DNA from: Paenibacillus borealis
Lineage (GTDB): Bacteria; Bacillota; Bacilli; Paenibacillales; Paenibacillaceae
DNA: 64,000 nt
Direction of reading: 5' to 3'
NCBI RefSeq assembly: GCF_000758665.1
Contig: NZ_CP009285.1
Span: 7,440,001-7,504,000 of the forward strand
The notes below the pieces were generated by a model. The model saw only the letters and a list, made by a program, of their open reading frames with translations. It did not search any database and was not told the DNA's origin. Positions 24,042 to 32,682 of the stretch are shown here, in pieces. The first letter of the stretch is position 1; every line of letters begins with the position of its first letter. A program made the position numbers and the translations under genes.

Positions 24042-25442
24042 TTAATAAGCGTTCTTGAAGCCGTTGCGGATGGTTTTGGCGATAATCCGGATATCAAACA
24101 ACAGTGACCAGTTTTCGATATAGAAAATATCATGTTTGATCCGGTCCTCGATCGACGTGTCCCCACGCAGACCGTTACTCTGAGCCCAGCCGGTAATGCC
24201 AGGACGCACATGATGCTTCACCATGTACTTCGGAATCTCACCACGGAACTGCTCTACAAAGTACGGGCGCTCCGGACGCGGACCGACCACACTCATCTGG
24301 CCAAACAGCACATTGAAAAATTGCGGCAGCTCATCCAGACTGGTCCTGCGGATAAAGGTCCCAAAACGTGTGCGGCGCGGATCTTCGCGCGTACTCCAGC
24401 CCGTATCCACTTCACCATCGGTCTGCATCTTCATGGAACGGAACTTGTACATCATGAAGTTACGGCGGTTAAGTCCTACACGCTCCTGCTTGAAAATAAT
24501 AGGTCCAGGCGAAGTTAGGCGCACACCCAGCGCTACAATCAGCATTACAGGAGACAACATAATAATGGCGAACAGGGAAAATACCAGATCAAACGCCCGC
24601 TTAGCCATTTTGTTCCCGGCCATATCCAGCGGAATATCGCGTACGTTAATCATCGGCATCCCCGCGAAGTTATCGAAGTAAGGACGGGCCGGCAGGTAGT
24701 CGAAGAAGTCAGGGATAATCAGTGTCCGTACACCCGCCTTCTCGCAGGTAGCGATAATGGTCGGATACTTCGAATGGGCATCCAGTGGAAGCGCCAGAAT
24801 GACCTCATCGACTGGCAGCATCTCCAGCATGCCTTCAAGCTGATCCACGGTGCCGAGAATGGGCTTATAGCGTTGTTCCTCAATACCATCCCATTCATGG
24901 AAGTCATCCAGGAACCCGATAGCCTCATATCCCAGCTCAGGATACTGCTCAAGATTGTTGTAGAATCTTTTACCCAGCGTACCTGCACCGAGAATCAGCA
25001 CAAACTGGCGGTTAAAGCCTTTTTCACGCAGCGATTTCAGCATCTTCTTCAGCACATAACGGTACAGCATAATGGACAGAATATTGAAGCCCATATAAAT
25101 AGCAAGATATTGACGGGAGACGTCAATCTCCTTCAGGAAGAACATCAGGCCGAGCAGAATGAAGATACCCATGGCGTGAACCTGAAAGATTTTGATGAAT
25201 TCATCAATAAAGCGTTTCTTCCGTTTCGGCAAATACAATTGAAGCACAATTCCGATCAGAATAGCGATGGCACCGTAGATAATACTCCAGTAAGCATAGG
25301 ACTCTACAGGAAGGGTCCTGTAGGATTCCAGCAAACCACTTTTGAACTTCAGCCACCAGGCAGCCAGGAAGGCCACTTGAATGACCAGGAAATCGGCAAC
25401 CATATATAACTGTGTTAGAAACTTTTGATTACGGCGGATCAT
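24042..25442 (-). CDS. Initiating undecaprenyl-phosphate sugar-1-phosphate transferase (WcaJ/WsfP-like)
   Basis: 466 residues. Four to five N-terminal membrane helices, a central Rossmann-like domain (ILGAGTLGKRFY, about 150-260) and a C-terminal bacterial sugar transferase domain: KRAFDLVFSL membrane entry, FKQERVGLNRRNFMMYKFRSM, DELPQFFNVL and SVVGPRP. This is the polyisoprenyl-phosphate hexose-1-phosphate transferase family, which places the first sugar on the lipid carrier at the inner membrane face. ATGA overlap with the preceding glycosyltransferase gene shows translational coupling. By analogy with WsfP in Paenibacillus alvei it could start S-layer glycan synthesis; sugar specificity (Glc or Gal) cannot be read. 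Confidence 0.9.
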   Translation of the reverse strand: MIRRNQKFLTQLYMVADFLVIQVAFLAAWWLKFKSGLLESYRTLPVESYAYWSIIYGAIAILIGIVLQLYLPKRKKRFIDEFIKIFQVHAMGIFILLGLMFFLKEIDVSRQYLAIYMGFNILSIMLYRYVLKKMLKSLREKGFNRQFVLILGAGTLGKRFYNNLEQYPELGYEAIGFLDDFHEWDGIEEQRYKPILGTVDQLEGMLEMLPVDEVILALPLDAHSKYPTIIATCEKAGVRTLIIPDFFDYLPARPYFDNFAGMPMINVRDIPLDMAGNKMAKRAFDLVFSLFAIIMLSPVMLIVALGVRLTSPGPIIFKQERVGLNRRNFMMYKFRSMKMQTDGEVDTGWSTREDPRRTRFGTFIRRTSLDELPQFFNVLFGQMSVVGPRPERPYFVEQFRGEIPKYMVKHHVRPGITGWAQSNGLRGDTSIEDRIKHDIFYIENWSLLFDIRIIAKTIRNGFKNAY

Positions 25443-26392
25443 AATCTCACCTCAGCATTCGATTCATTGCGTAAACCGGCTTCCCCGGGGACCGTCAGAC
25501 TCTGTGCTGGTGTTGGAACCTTGCGTGGAGCAATCAGCGCATTGCGCAGCAGCGAAAGCGTGAACTTGACGCCAACTCCCGCATATACCGCTCCGTTTAT
25601 CATACTGTTGTACCGCTTGCTATAATGCTTCTTATGGAATAAAATCATCGCCCGGTGGAATTCGTACACGATCTTAAACGGTCTGCGGCGCGCACTGCCA
25701 CCTTTGAGATGCACGATCGATGTCTGCGGATAGTAATAAATCCCCCAGCCAGCCGCTTTGATCCGGTAACACCAGTCCAGATCCTCCCCGTACATAAAGA
25801 ACGTCTCATCCAGTCCGCCCACCTGCTCGATGGTCTCCCGCCGCAGCAGCATGAACGCTCCCACCAGACAATCTACCGGGTAGGAGTCATCCGGGTCCAG
25901 ATAACCCAGCTGATAGCCGTTGAACCTTGGACGGTCCGGAAACAGCTTACTGAAACCGAAAGCATAATAGAATGAAGCGGATGGCGTTGGAAATCCTCTT
26001 TTACAGGCCTTATCCAGCGAACCATCCGGCAGTATCACCTTGCAGCCAGAAGCCCCCAGATCCGGACGGCTGTCCATAAAAGCAACCATCGTCTCCAGCG
26101 TATCCTTGCGGATCACTGTATCTGAATTCAGCAATAAAACATATCGCCCGGAGGCAGCTTCCATCCCCTGATTATTACCCTTGGCAAACCCTACATTCTC
26201 CGAATTGGCAATCAGCAGCACATCCGGGAATTCCTTGCTTATCGTCTCTACCGAGTGATCATGGGAGTTATTATCTATTAAAATAATTTCATAGGAGTAG
26301 CGGGTCTCGGAATCATATACCGACCTCAGACAGTCCATCGTCAGGCGGCATGTGTTGTAATTTAGAATGATTATACTAACATCTACATTCAC
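25439..26392 (-). CDS. Family 2 glycosyltransferase (rhamnosyltransferase-like)
   Basis: 317 residues from a GTG at 26392 with GGAGAG 7 nt upstream, giving MNVDVSIIILNYN; earlier in-frame codons lack a ribosome site. GT-A fold: IILNYNT, LIDNNSHD, LLNSDTVI (metal-binding DxD position), GAFMLLRRETIEQVGGLDETFFMYGEDLDWCYR. The last block is typical of GT2 enzymes of the WbbL rhamnosyltransferase group. Cytoplasmic, adds a sugar to the lipid-linked glycan. Ends in an ATGA overlap with the initiating transferase. Confidence 0.88.
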   Translation of the reverse strand: MNVDVSIIILNYNTCRLTMDCLRSVYDSETRYSYEIILIDNNSHDHSVETISKEFPDVLLIANSENVGFAKGNNQGMEAASGRYVLLLNSDTVIRKDTLETMVAFMDSRPDLGASGCKVILPDGSLDKACKRGFPTPSASFYYAFGFSKLFPDRPRFNGYQLGYLDPDDSYPVDCLVGAFMLLRRETIEQVGGLDETFFMYGEDLDWCYRIKAAGWGIYYYPQTSIVHLKGGSARRRPFKIVYEFHRAMILFHKKHYSKRYNSMINGAVYAGVGVKFTLSLLRNALIAPRKVPTPAQSLTVPGEAGLRNESNAEVRL

Positions 26393-26443
26393 TGCTATAC
26401 TCTCCTGACAAATATAGTAATCTATCGACAATTATTATAACAC

Positions 26444-26485
26444 AAAAACCCCCATGATAGGCGCAGCCTGTTCAGGGAGGTTTTT
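26444..26485 (-). terminator. Terminator upstream of the glycosyltransferase pair
   Basis: Minus-strand hairpin AAAACCTCCCTGA...TCATGGGGGTTTTT with a T tail. It would stop transcription arriving from the right. Confidence 0.7.
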
Positions 26486-26522
26486 ACAAGTGTGAGGATA
26501 ATGTGGGAGTAACAATTCTATA

Positions 26523-26727
26523 AGATTGAACTTGTATTTTTTCTATTATAGGATTGCCGTGACTCCAAAGAATGTTTGGCCCTCCGGCCGCTGTTGTCTG
26601 CAGATTTCTTGATTTTTACCGCTGTTCGCGGTGGAAATCCGCAGACAAAGGCGGACGCTATCGCTCCTACAGTTCCAAAATTCTCCTCCGCCACTTTTCC
26701 CTGTCCATTTATTTTTAAGTTCAATCT
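26523..26727. repeat. MITE-like structured repeat, copy A
   Basis: 205 bp bounded by a perfect 11-bp inverted repeat (AGATTGAACTT at 26523-26533, AAGTTCAATCT at 26717-26727). Inside is a long hairpin with arms TTGTCTGCAGATTTC (from 26594) and GAAATCCGCAGACAA (to 26648) enclosing a second stem ACCGC-TGTTC-GCGGT. A related copy lies at 28024-28205. No credible coding frame. It fills most of the gene-free stretch 26393-26798. Confidence 0.75.
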
Positions 26728-26798
26728 AAATAGCTGACGGAAATCCGGGGAATAGAAGAATCTTTTTCACAATCGGTTGAGTTCTCTCTCGTTTCGCT

Positions 26799-27812
26799 TC
26801 ATAATCCCTGACGCTTAGCCTTCTCCTGAATATAACGGCGCTTGCGTTTCAGAGCTGTCCACTGCGAGAAGAAAGATGACCAAGCTCCCATTAACTTTGG
26901 TTCCTTCAATAGTGAGTAGCCATGTGCGGCGATCTCATACGGCAGAGAATATAGTAGGGTAAGCAGCAGTCTGCGGGAGGACTCGTTCTTGTAGATCATT
27001 TTATAACGGTTAATATATGAGATCCGCTTGATGAACATCGCCTTGCCGCTCCGCCCGGATGTCTTCCAGCCCCGTTCGTGGTAACCTATCGCTTCCGCAT
27101 CATAGTAGGCCTGCCAACCAAACAATCCCGCGCGCCATGCCACATCCACATCTTCCTTGTAGGCAAAAAAGTCCGCATCAAAAAACTCGCCTTCGACGCT
27201 AATCTCCTCAATCATCCGCCGAGAGTACATCGCCGCCGCGCCGGATACACCGAATACAACCCCTGACTCCTTCCACAGGTCTGCAGACTCTCCGGCTCCA
27301 CGGTCAAACGCCCGCCGGGCTTTATTCATCCGCAGCCCTGTGCTGTCCACAAGTGAGTGGTCCGCCCTAAGCAGTAGCTTGCCTGTGGCACTGCCGATTA
27401 GGGGATTAGCTTCAAAACGAGCGACTAGTCTGGATATATAATCCGGGGCAAGCGTAAGATCAGGGTTTAACACCAGCACATAATCTGTATTTGTACCGGC
27501 AATAGCCTGATTGTGCGCGGGGGCAAAGCCGGTGTTGTGTTCATTTTCAAGAAGGACAAGAGATGGCGTCCGGGTACTGCCACCTGCAGAGCTGGGTACT
27601 TGAGAGTCCGTTGAGACTACTTTAGCTGAGTTAGAATGTATCTGGTGATAGAACGCTCTGACCTTATCCGCCGAACCATCCGTTGAAGCGTTGTCCACTA
27701 TGACAATTTTTTTGACCGGATAATCCTGAGCCAGCACAGCCGACAAGCATTCAATGATGTCATCTGCGCTGTTATAGGTAACGATATGTACACTGACTGT
27801 TTTAGGGTTCAT
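26799..27812 (-). CDS. Family 2 glycosyltransferase
   Basis: 337 residues, ATG after GAGGT. GT-A motifs: VHIVTYNSADDI, VDNASTDGS, VLNPDLTL (DxD position), and FDADFFAYKEDVDVAWRAGLFGW, again the WbbL-like C-terminal block. It resembles the gene at 25439-26392 but has an insertion (about residues 60-80) between the first two motifs. Likely adds a deoxyhexose or hexose in the glycan pathway. Isolated by repeat copies on both sides, so probably its own transcript. Confidence 0.87.
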   Translation of the reverse strand: MNPKTVSVHIVTYNSADDIIECLSAVLAQDYPVKKIVIVDNASTDGSADKVRAFYHQIHSNSAKVVSTDSQVPSSAGGSTRTPSLVLLENEHNTGFAPAHNQAIAGTNTDYVLVLNPDLTLAPDYISRLVARFEANPLIGSATGKLLLRADHSLVDSTGLRMNKARRAFDRGAGESADLWKESGVVFGVSGAAAMYSRRMIEEISVEGEFFDADFFAYKEDVDVAWRAGLFGWQAYYDAEAIGYHERGWKTSGRSGKAMFIKRISYINRYKMIYKNESSRRLLLTLLYSLPYEIAAHGYSLLKEPKLMGAWSSFFSQWTALKRKRRYIQEKAKRQGL

Positions 27813-27963
27813 GGGTGACCTCGAATTCCTGGTTCTTTAATGAAATCTATATTTATTATAGCGGAAAGAAGGTTGACAGGCTATGTTAAGCACATTAGAA
27901 GGTAATGTTAGTTACATAGTTATTGTAGTTCAACCCTATTGCTATATTGTCGCAGACAGCAAA

Positions 27964-27995
27964 AAACTCCTTACCGCATAAGCGATCAGGAGTTT
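27964..27995 (-). terminator. Terminator downstream of rmlBD
   Basis: Minus-strand hairpin AAACTCCT...AGGAGTTT followed by TTTTTT, some 260 bp after rmlD and beyond repeat copy B. Confidence 0.7.
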
Positions 27996-28023
27996 CATTT
28001 GTTGCTATATAAGAAGTACTTTT

Positions 28024-28205
28024 GATTTGAACTTGAAGCTTAGTCGTCACTGCGATGAACATTTGGACTTCCGGCTGCTGTTGTCCCCAGATTTCTTGAT
28101 TTGAACCGCTACTCGCGGTAGAAATCCAGTGACAAAGGCGGTCGCTACCGCTCCTACAGTTCCAAATTTCCCCTCCGCTTCTTTCGCTTTTTGTTTATTT
28201 TTTTA
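28024..28205. repeat. Structured repeat, copy B
   Basis: Related to 26523-26727: shares ATTTGAACTTGAA at the left, CCGGCTGCTGTTGTC, CAGATTTCTTGATTT, the hairpin ACCGC-TACTC-GCGGT, GACAAAGGCGG and CGCTCCTACAGTTCCAAA. Outer hairpin arms are partly degenerate (about 12 of 15 positions pair) and the right terminal inverted repeat is not recognisable. Together with the terminator it explains the gene-free stretch 27813-28255. Confidence 0.7.
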
Positions 28206-28255
28206 GTGCGTCTTATATAGTTAGTTAGTTATTTCTGCAAATCCCGCGCCAGTGA

Positions 28256-29125
28256 TTACTTCATCTCCAGCAAAAAGTCTCTCAGACCTTCCCGCCATGG
28301 GCGGATGTCCTGGAACCCATTGGTACGGATGGCCAGATGCTCCATCACCGAGTTGCGCGGACGCGGCGCAGGACGCGGGAACTGTTCGGTAGAACACGGC
28401 TCAAGCTTCGCTGTGAACTTCAGCCCCAGAATATCTTCTGCTTCCGCAAAGATGGCCTGAGTGAATTCATACCATGTGCAAGATTCACTGTTCGAAGCAT
28501 GATATACACCATACTTTACAGTCTGGATAAGCTCAAGCAAGAATCTTGCCAGGTCCACCGTATAGGTAGGAGAGCCCTTCTGGTCATCTACAACCTGCAG
28601 CAACGGCTTTTCCTGCCCTAGCTTCAGCATGGTTTTCACAAAGTTATTGCCGTATTTGCCATAGACCCAAGAGGTACGCACGATAAAGAATTTAGACGAT
28701 AAAGACTGAACCAGGATCTCTCCAGCCCGTTTAGACTTACCGTAGATACTCTTAGGATCTGTATTATCATATTCATGGTAAGGCTGAACCCCCATGCCAT
28801 CGAACACATAATCCGTGCTGATATAGACCAGCTTAGAACCAGCCTTCTCTGCGGCCAGAGCCACATTCCGGCTTCCGGTAGCATTAATTAGGTATGCTGC
28901 ATCAACATCCGTCTCTGCCGCATCAACCGCTGTATGGGCCGCACAGTGAATAACTGCATCAGGAGCGAAAGCGCCGATGATCTCCTGGCACTGGTCCAGA
29001 TCGGTAATATCCATCTCTTGACGGTCACAGCCTAGTACCTCGTAATCCTGACCTTGAAGCAAGAGCATAAGATCCTGCCCAAGTTGTCCGCCCGAGCCTG
29101 TAACGAACACTTTCATCTTCGCCAT
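28256..29125 (-). CDS. rmlD: dTDP-4-dehydrorhamnose reductase
   Basis: 289 residues from the ATG at 29125, which overlaps the rmlB stop as TAATG and has GGGGGA upstream. NAD(P)-binding GSGGQLGQDLM, DITDLDQ, AHTAVDAAE, STDYVFDG and the catalytic Tyr-x3-Lys in SIYGKSKRAGE, then TSWVYGKYGNNFV. Known role: last step of dTDP-L-rhamnose synthesis. Translationally coupled to rmlB. No rmlA or rmlC is in this window. Confidence 0.95.
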   Translation of the reverse strand: MAKMKVFVTGSGGQLGQDLMLLLQGQDYEVLGCDRQEMDITDLDQCQEIIGAFAPDAVIHCAAHTAVDAAETDVDAAYLINATGSRNVALAAEKAGSKLVYISTDYVFDGMGVQPYHEYDNTDPKSIYGKSKRAGEILVQSLSSKFFIVRTSWVYGKYGNNFVKTMLKLGQEKPLLQVVDDQKGSPTYTVDLARFLLELIQTVKYGVYHASNSESCTWYEFTQAIFAEAEDILGLKFTAKLEPCSTEQFPRPAPRPRNSVMEHLAIRTNGFQDIRPWREGLRDFLLEMK

Positions 29126-30147
29126 TACAGTGAATCCCCCAGACGGCTGCCGTACTGGAGTTCGGCATACTTCTGGTATTCTCCGGACTGAATACGGGTC
29201 CACCAATCCTTGTTATTCAAATACCACTGAATGGTTTCCTTAATGCCGGTTTCGAACGTGTGCTTTGGCTTCCATCCTAGCTCGTTCGTAATTTTAGCCG
29301 GATCTATGCCGTAACGGCGGTCATGTCCAGGACGGTCCTGAACATACGAAATTAACGAATCTGGCTTGCCCAGCTCCTGAAGTACGGTATTCACGATATG
29401 CACATTTGTCCGTTCATTATTGCCGCCGATGTTGTACACTTCACCGTTAACACCTTCATGAATAACCAAATCAATCGCACTGCAGTGGTCTTCAACATAC
29501 AACCAGTCACGGATATTCAATCCATCACCGTATACCGGCAGCGCCTGATCAGCCAGCGCACGGGAGATCATAAGCGGAATCAGCTTCTCCGGGAACTGAT
29601 AAGGACCGTAGTTATTGGAGCAACGCGTAATATTAACCGGCAATCCGAATGTTTCGTGATAAGCTCGAACCAGCAAATCCCCGCCCGCTTTGCTCGCGGA
29701 ATAAGGGCTGTTCGGTGTAAGCGGCGTTTCTTCAGTGAACAAACCTGTAGCACCAAGGGATCCATAGACCTCATCCGTGGAGACTTGCACGAATTTAGTT
29801 ATACTGTATTTCTTAGCTGCATCCAGCAGTACTTGAGTACCCAGCACATTCGTCTTCACAAACACTTCCGGCTCCAGAATACTCCGGTCTACGTGAGACT
29901 CAGCAGCGAAGTTAACCACTACATCCACACCGTCACCGATCAGCGCATCCATCGCCGCCACATCGGTAATGTCTGCTTTGACGAACGTATAGTTAGGATG
30001 ATTCTCAATCGATTTCAGGTTCTCCAGATTCCCTGCGTAAGTCAACGCATCCACGTTGACGATCTTATAATCAGGATGTTGCTGCAGCATATATATTACG
30101 AAGTTGCTGCCGATGAAGCCGGCTCCGCCGGTAACAAGGAGTTTCAT
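29125..30147 (-). CDS. rmlB: dTDP-glucose 4,6-dehydratase
   Basis: 340 residues, ATG after AGGTGGT. NAD-binding GGAGFIGSNF, FAAESHVDRSI, STDEVYG, catalytic YSASKAGGD and RCSNNYGPYQFPEKLIP are diagnostic of RmlB. Known role: converts dTDP-glucose to dTDP-4-keto-6-deoxyglucose. Leads into rmlD. Base composition is like the surrounding chromosome, and the AT-rich block begins just upstream. Confidence 0.96.
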   Translation of the reverse strand: MKLLVTGGAGFIGSNFVIYMLQQHPDYKIVNVDALTYAGNLENLKSIENHPNYTFVKADITDVAAMDALIGDGVDVVVNFAAESHVDRSILEPEVFVKTNVLGTQVLLDAAKKYSITKFVQVSTDEVYGSLGATGLFTEETPLTPNSPYSASKAGGDLLVRAYHETFGLPVNITRCSNNYGPYQFPEKLIPLMISRALADQALPVYGDGLNIRDWLYVEDHCSAIDLVIHEGVNGEVYNIGGNNERTNVHIVNTVLQELGKPDSLISYVQDRPGHDRRYGIDPAKITNELGWKPKHTFETGIKETIQWYLNNKDWWTRIQSGEYQKYAELQYGSRLGDSL

Positions 30148-30380
30148 TTGTTGACCACCTTTATTTTTATGAAATTTATAATTTTAAGTTTAGCACAACA
30201 ACGAATATTTTCACTTCAATATCGGGTTATATCATTATATGCTGTAATTATTTTGTGGATAATGGTATTAGCCTTAAAATGAATACTTTAGGTGTTGAAG
30301 TTAGTCCGTTCCATGAATTAATATATTAAGAAATCCTTGTATTTATACTTAACAGAGAATAGAGCATATACTTCTTGAAA

Positions 30381-31298
30381 CTAGACATACCCAATTAAAA
30401 TCAGAATTTTAAAAAGCAGATCTTCTAAAAACGAATTCCTATATAACTTTGACTTTTGAAGGAATTGATACTTCTCTTTTATTGACTTTCGCTCTTGAAT
30501 GAATAGATGTAACTGGTCTTTTTTTTCATCATCTAATAAATTCATATAGAGCCTATTGAATTCAATTGCTTGTTTTTTTAAAAGCTTATGACCCGAATGC
30601 TTACGAAAGCTACTCCACTTATTCCTGAACTCATGTAGAATGCTTCTATGACCACCAACAACATTATTGTTATGCTGCCTATAATAAATCGTCGGTCGCT
30701 CATCATAAAATACATTACCAAATGCAGATATACATATGTAAATCCACCAATCATGCATTTGAAGGTTTTTTATATTAATTTTTCTAGAGACGATTATGTC
30801 TCTTGCTGCTTTATTAATAGCCACGGTTGCACCTACAGCAATGTTTTGCACTATAGCATTGTAGAAGTCTGGATCCTTTTTCGGAGGAATTGGCCATACT
30901 TTAATCGGACTAAGATTTTGATCTGCTAGCATTGTAGATGAGCAGTACATTCCAGCAGTATGACATGAATGCAGGTACTGTACCGATCTTTCAACTTTAT
31001 CATTCATCCAAACATCATCTTGATCACAAAAACAAAAATATGATGCATCTAATTCAGTTGAATTCAGTAATTCAAAAAAACTTTGGATCACCCCTACATT
31101 ACTCCCTTTAATGAGGTGGAACTTGCCGGGGTACAAACCCATAAATTTTTGAATTATTGGTACGGTGTTATCGCTTGAACCATCGTCACGAATAAGGATG
31201 AATATATTATGATAGGTTTGTTGAAATATACTTTGAAGTTGTTCTTCGATATATGCCTCGCCATTAAATGTCGACATGAGAATTTGAACTTTCTCCAA
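30381..31298 (-). CDS. Family 2 glycosyltransferase, AT-rich
   Basis: 305 residues from a TTG at 31298 with AGGGTG 6 nt upstream; a GTG three codons earlier is the alternative. GT-A motifs: QILMSTFNGEAYIEEQL, IRDDGSSDNT, FCFCDQDDVW (metal-binding DQDD), then LQMHDWWIYI. This resembles enzymes annotated as rhamnosyl- or alpha-L-Rha glycosyltransferases. Very AT-rich coding sequence, unlike rmlB next to it. Last gene before the 230-bp gap to rmlB. Confidence 0.87.
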   Translation of the reverse strand: MEKVQILMSTFNGEAYIEEQLQSIFQQTYHNIFILIRDDGSSDNTVPIIQKFMGLYPGKFHLIKGSNVGVIQSFFELLNSTELDASYFCFCDQDDVWMNDKVERSVQYLHSCHTAGMYCSSTMLADQNLSPIKVWPIPPKKDPDFYNAIVQNIAVGATVAINKAARDIIVSRKINIKNLQMHDWWIYICISAFGNVFYDERPTIYYRQHNNNVVGGHRSILHEFRNKWSSFRKHSGHKLLKKQAIEFNRLYMNLLDDEKKDQLHLFIQERKSIKEKYQFLQKSKLYRNSFLEDLLFKILILIGYV

Positions 31299-31405
31299 TT
31301 TTTTCACCCTACTTAAATGAGTTGTGGAAGATTATTATTTATCTTCAATGTTAGATTATAGAGCAATTAAATCTAATGTGAATTATTATTTGGACTACAA
31401 AGAAA

Positions 31406-31434
31406 GAGACCACTACGATAAAAGCAGCGGCCTC
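31406..31434 (-). terminator. Terminator after the DPM1-like transferase
   Basis: Minus-strand stem GAGGCCGCT...AGTGGTCTC (two G-U pairs) followed by TTTCTTT. Confidence 0.6.
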
Positions 31435-31439
31435 CATTA

Positions 31440-31628
31440 GTGCATTTCGACAAGATTGTAACTCTGTAATCCATTTGTACGGTTGAATTATTTGGGAATT
31501 GTGGAGTTTATAAAAGCAGATAAAACAATCGCCGATTTACGTTCTAATCTTGTCTTTACTAAGCAAATTCAGAGAGCTATTGGCTATCTCCCCCAATACT
31601 AGCCGAACCTATAATGTAGAGGATTTAG
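31440..31628. other. Gene-free stretch with short inverted repeat
   Basis: Between two glycosyltransferase genes. GACAAGATT at 31449-31457 faces AATCTTGTC at 31546-31554, bounding 106 bp. One + strand frame reads protein-like for about 40 codons (NYLGIVEFIKADKTIADL, ending IGYLPQY) but has no start codon with a ribosome site. Possibly a remnant of an inserted sequence; nothing firm. Confidence 0.3.
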
Positions 31629-32633
31629 TCATTTACGTAATTCTCTAATTAATGTAGGTTCAATATCCAGCTTAAATTCTGTTGACTCAGTCAAATATTC
31701 CTCAACAATATAGAGTGGACGTCTTTTCACTTCACTATAAATCTTTGAAATATATTCTCCTATAACCCCTAAAGCTAATAGTTGAATACTACCAATAAAC
31801 CAAAGAGATATCATTATTGAGGTCCACCCAGAAACTGTATGATCTGCTAATTTAGAGAATAATGCATACAATCCAACTGCAGCGCTTATCCCTAAGCTTA
31901 TAAATCCAACCGTTGTTACTAAACGAATTGGCTTGTTGCTAAATGATGTGATTCCGTCCCAAGCGAATGCCAACATTTTTTTCAAAGGATATTTTGACTC
32001 ACCTGCAATTCTTTCCTTACGATCATATTCAATAGTACATGAACGAAATCCTATCAAAGGGATAATTCCTCTTAAAAACAAATTAGTTTCCTTAAACTCG
32101 TTCAAATGATTTAGCACTCTAGAACTTAACAACCTGTAATCCGCATGATTAAAAATGACAGGTACCCCTAACTTGAGCATTAACTTATAAAATGACTCCG
32201 CACTTACTCTCTTAAACCATGTATCTTTGTCACGACTCTTTCTAACACCATATACAACCTCAAAGCCCTCAAGATATTTAACTACAAAGTCTTTAACTAC
32301 CCAAATATCATCCTGCAAATCGGCGTCCATAGAAATTACGCAATCAGCAAACTTTCTGGAAAACATTAATCCAGATAATAATGCTTTTTGGTGGCCTGAA
32401 TTTATTGAAAGTTTAAGTCCTAGAACCATTCTTTCCCTTTGATGTTTACTTTTTATAACCTCCCATGTACGATCTTTACTTCCGTCATCAATAAATAATA
32501 ATCGGCTTTCTTTTGAGATTAACTCACTATTAATTAAATTATTCATTACAACTAAAAGGTGATCAATAGTTTTGGCTAAAGCTTCTTCCTCGTTATAACA
32601 AGGTATGCTTATATATAATATTGGAGCTTTCAC
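31629..32633 (-). CDS. DPM1/GtrB-like family 2 glycosyltransferase
   Basis: 334 residues, GTG start after GGAAGGGG. Cytoplasmic GT-A domain with ISIPCYNEEEAL, FIDDGSKDRTW, SMDADLQDD (DxD) and FNHADYRLLSSRV, followed by two C-terminal membrane helices (about 235-255 and 270-295). This is the layout of bactoprenol glucosyltransferases (GtrB, YkcC, DPM1-like) that load a single sugar onto undecaprenyl phosphate. The adjacent GT39-like protein could use that lipid-linked sugar at the outer face; that pairing is inference. Confidence 0.9.
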   Translation of the reverse strand: MKAPILYISIPCYNEEEALAKTIDHLLVVMNNLINSELISKESRLLFIDDGSKDRTWEVIKSKHQRERMVLGLKLSINSGHQKALLSGLMFSRKFADCVISMDADLQDDIWVVKDFVVKYLEGFEVVYGVRKSRDKDTWFKRVSAESFYKLMLKLGVPVIFNHADYRLLSSRVLNHLNEFKETNLFLRGIIPLIGFRSCTIEYDRKERIAGESKYPLKKMLAFAWDGITSFSNKPIRLVTTVGFISLGISAAVGLYALFSKLADHTVSGWTSIMISLWFIGSIQLLALGVIGEYISKIYSEVKRRPLYIVEEYLTESTEFKLDIEPTLIRELRK

Positions 32634-32682
32634 GACGTACCCCTTCCTAAACGAAGCGAAATTTGATTATTTATAAAATACA

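Noticed and set aside
26518..26724. 68-codon minus-strand frame over repeat copy A
   Set aside because: It runs through the hairpin element, lacks a ribosome site and is not kept in copy B.
30253..30261. Single TTATCCACA on the minus strand upstream of rmlB
   Set aside because: An isolated 9-mer in AT-rich DNA is expected by chance.
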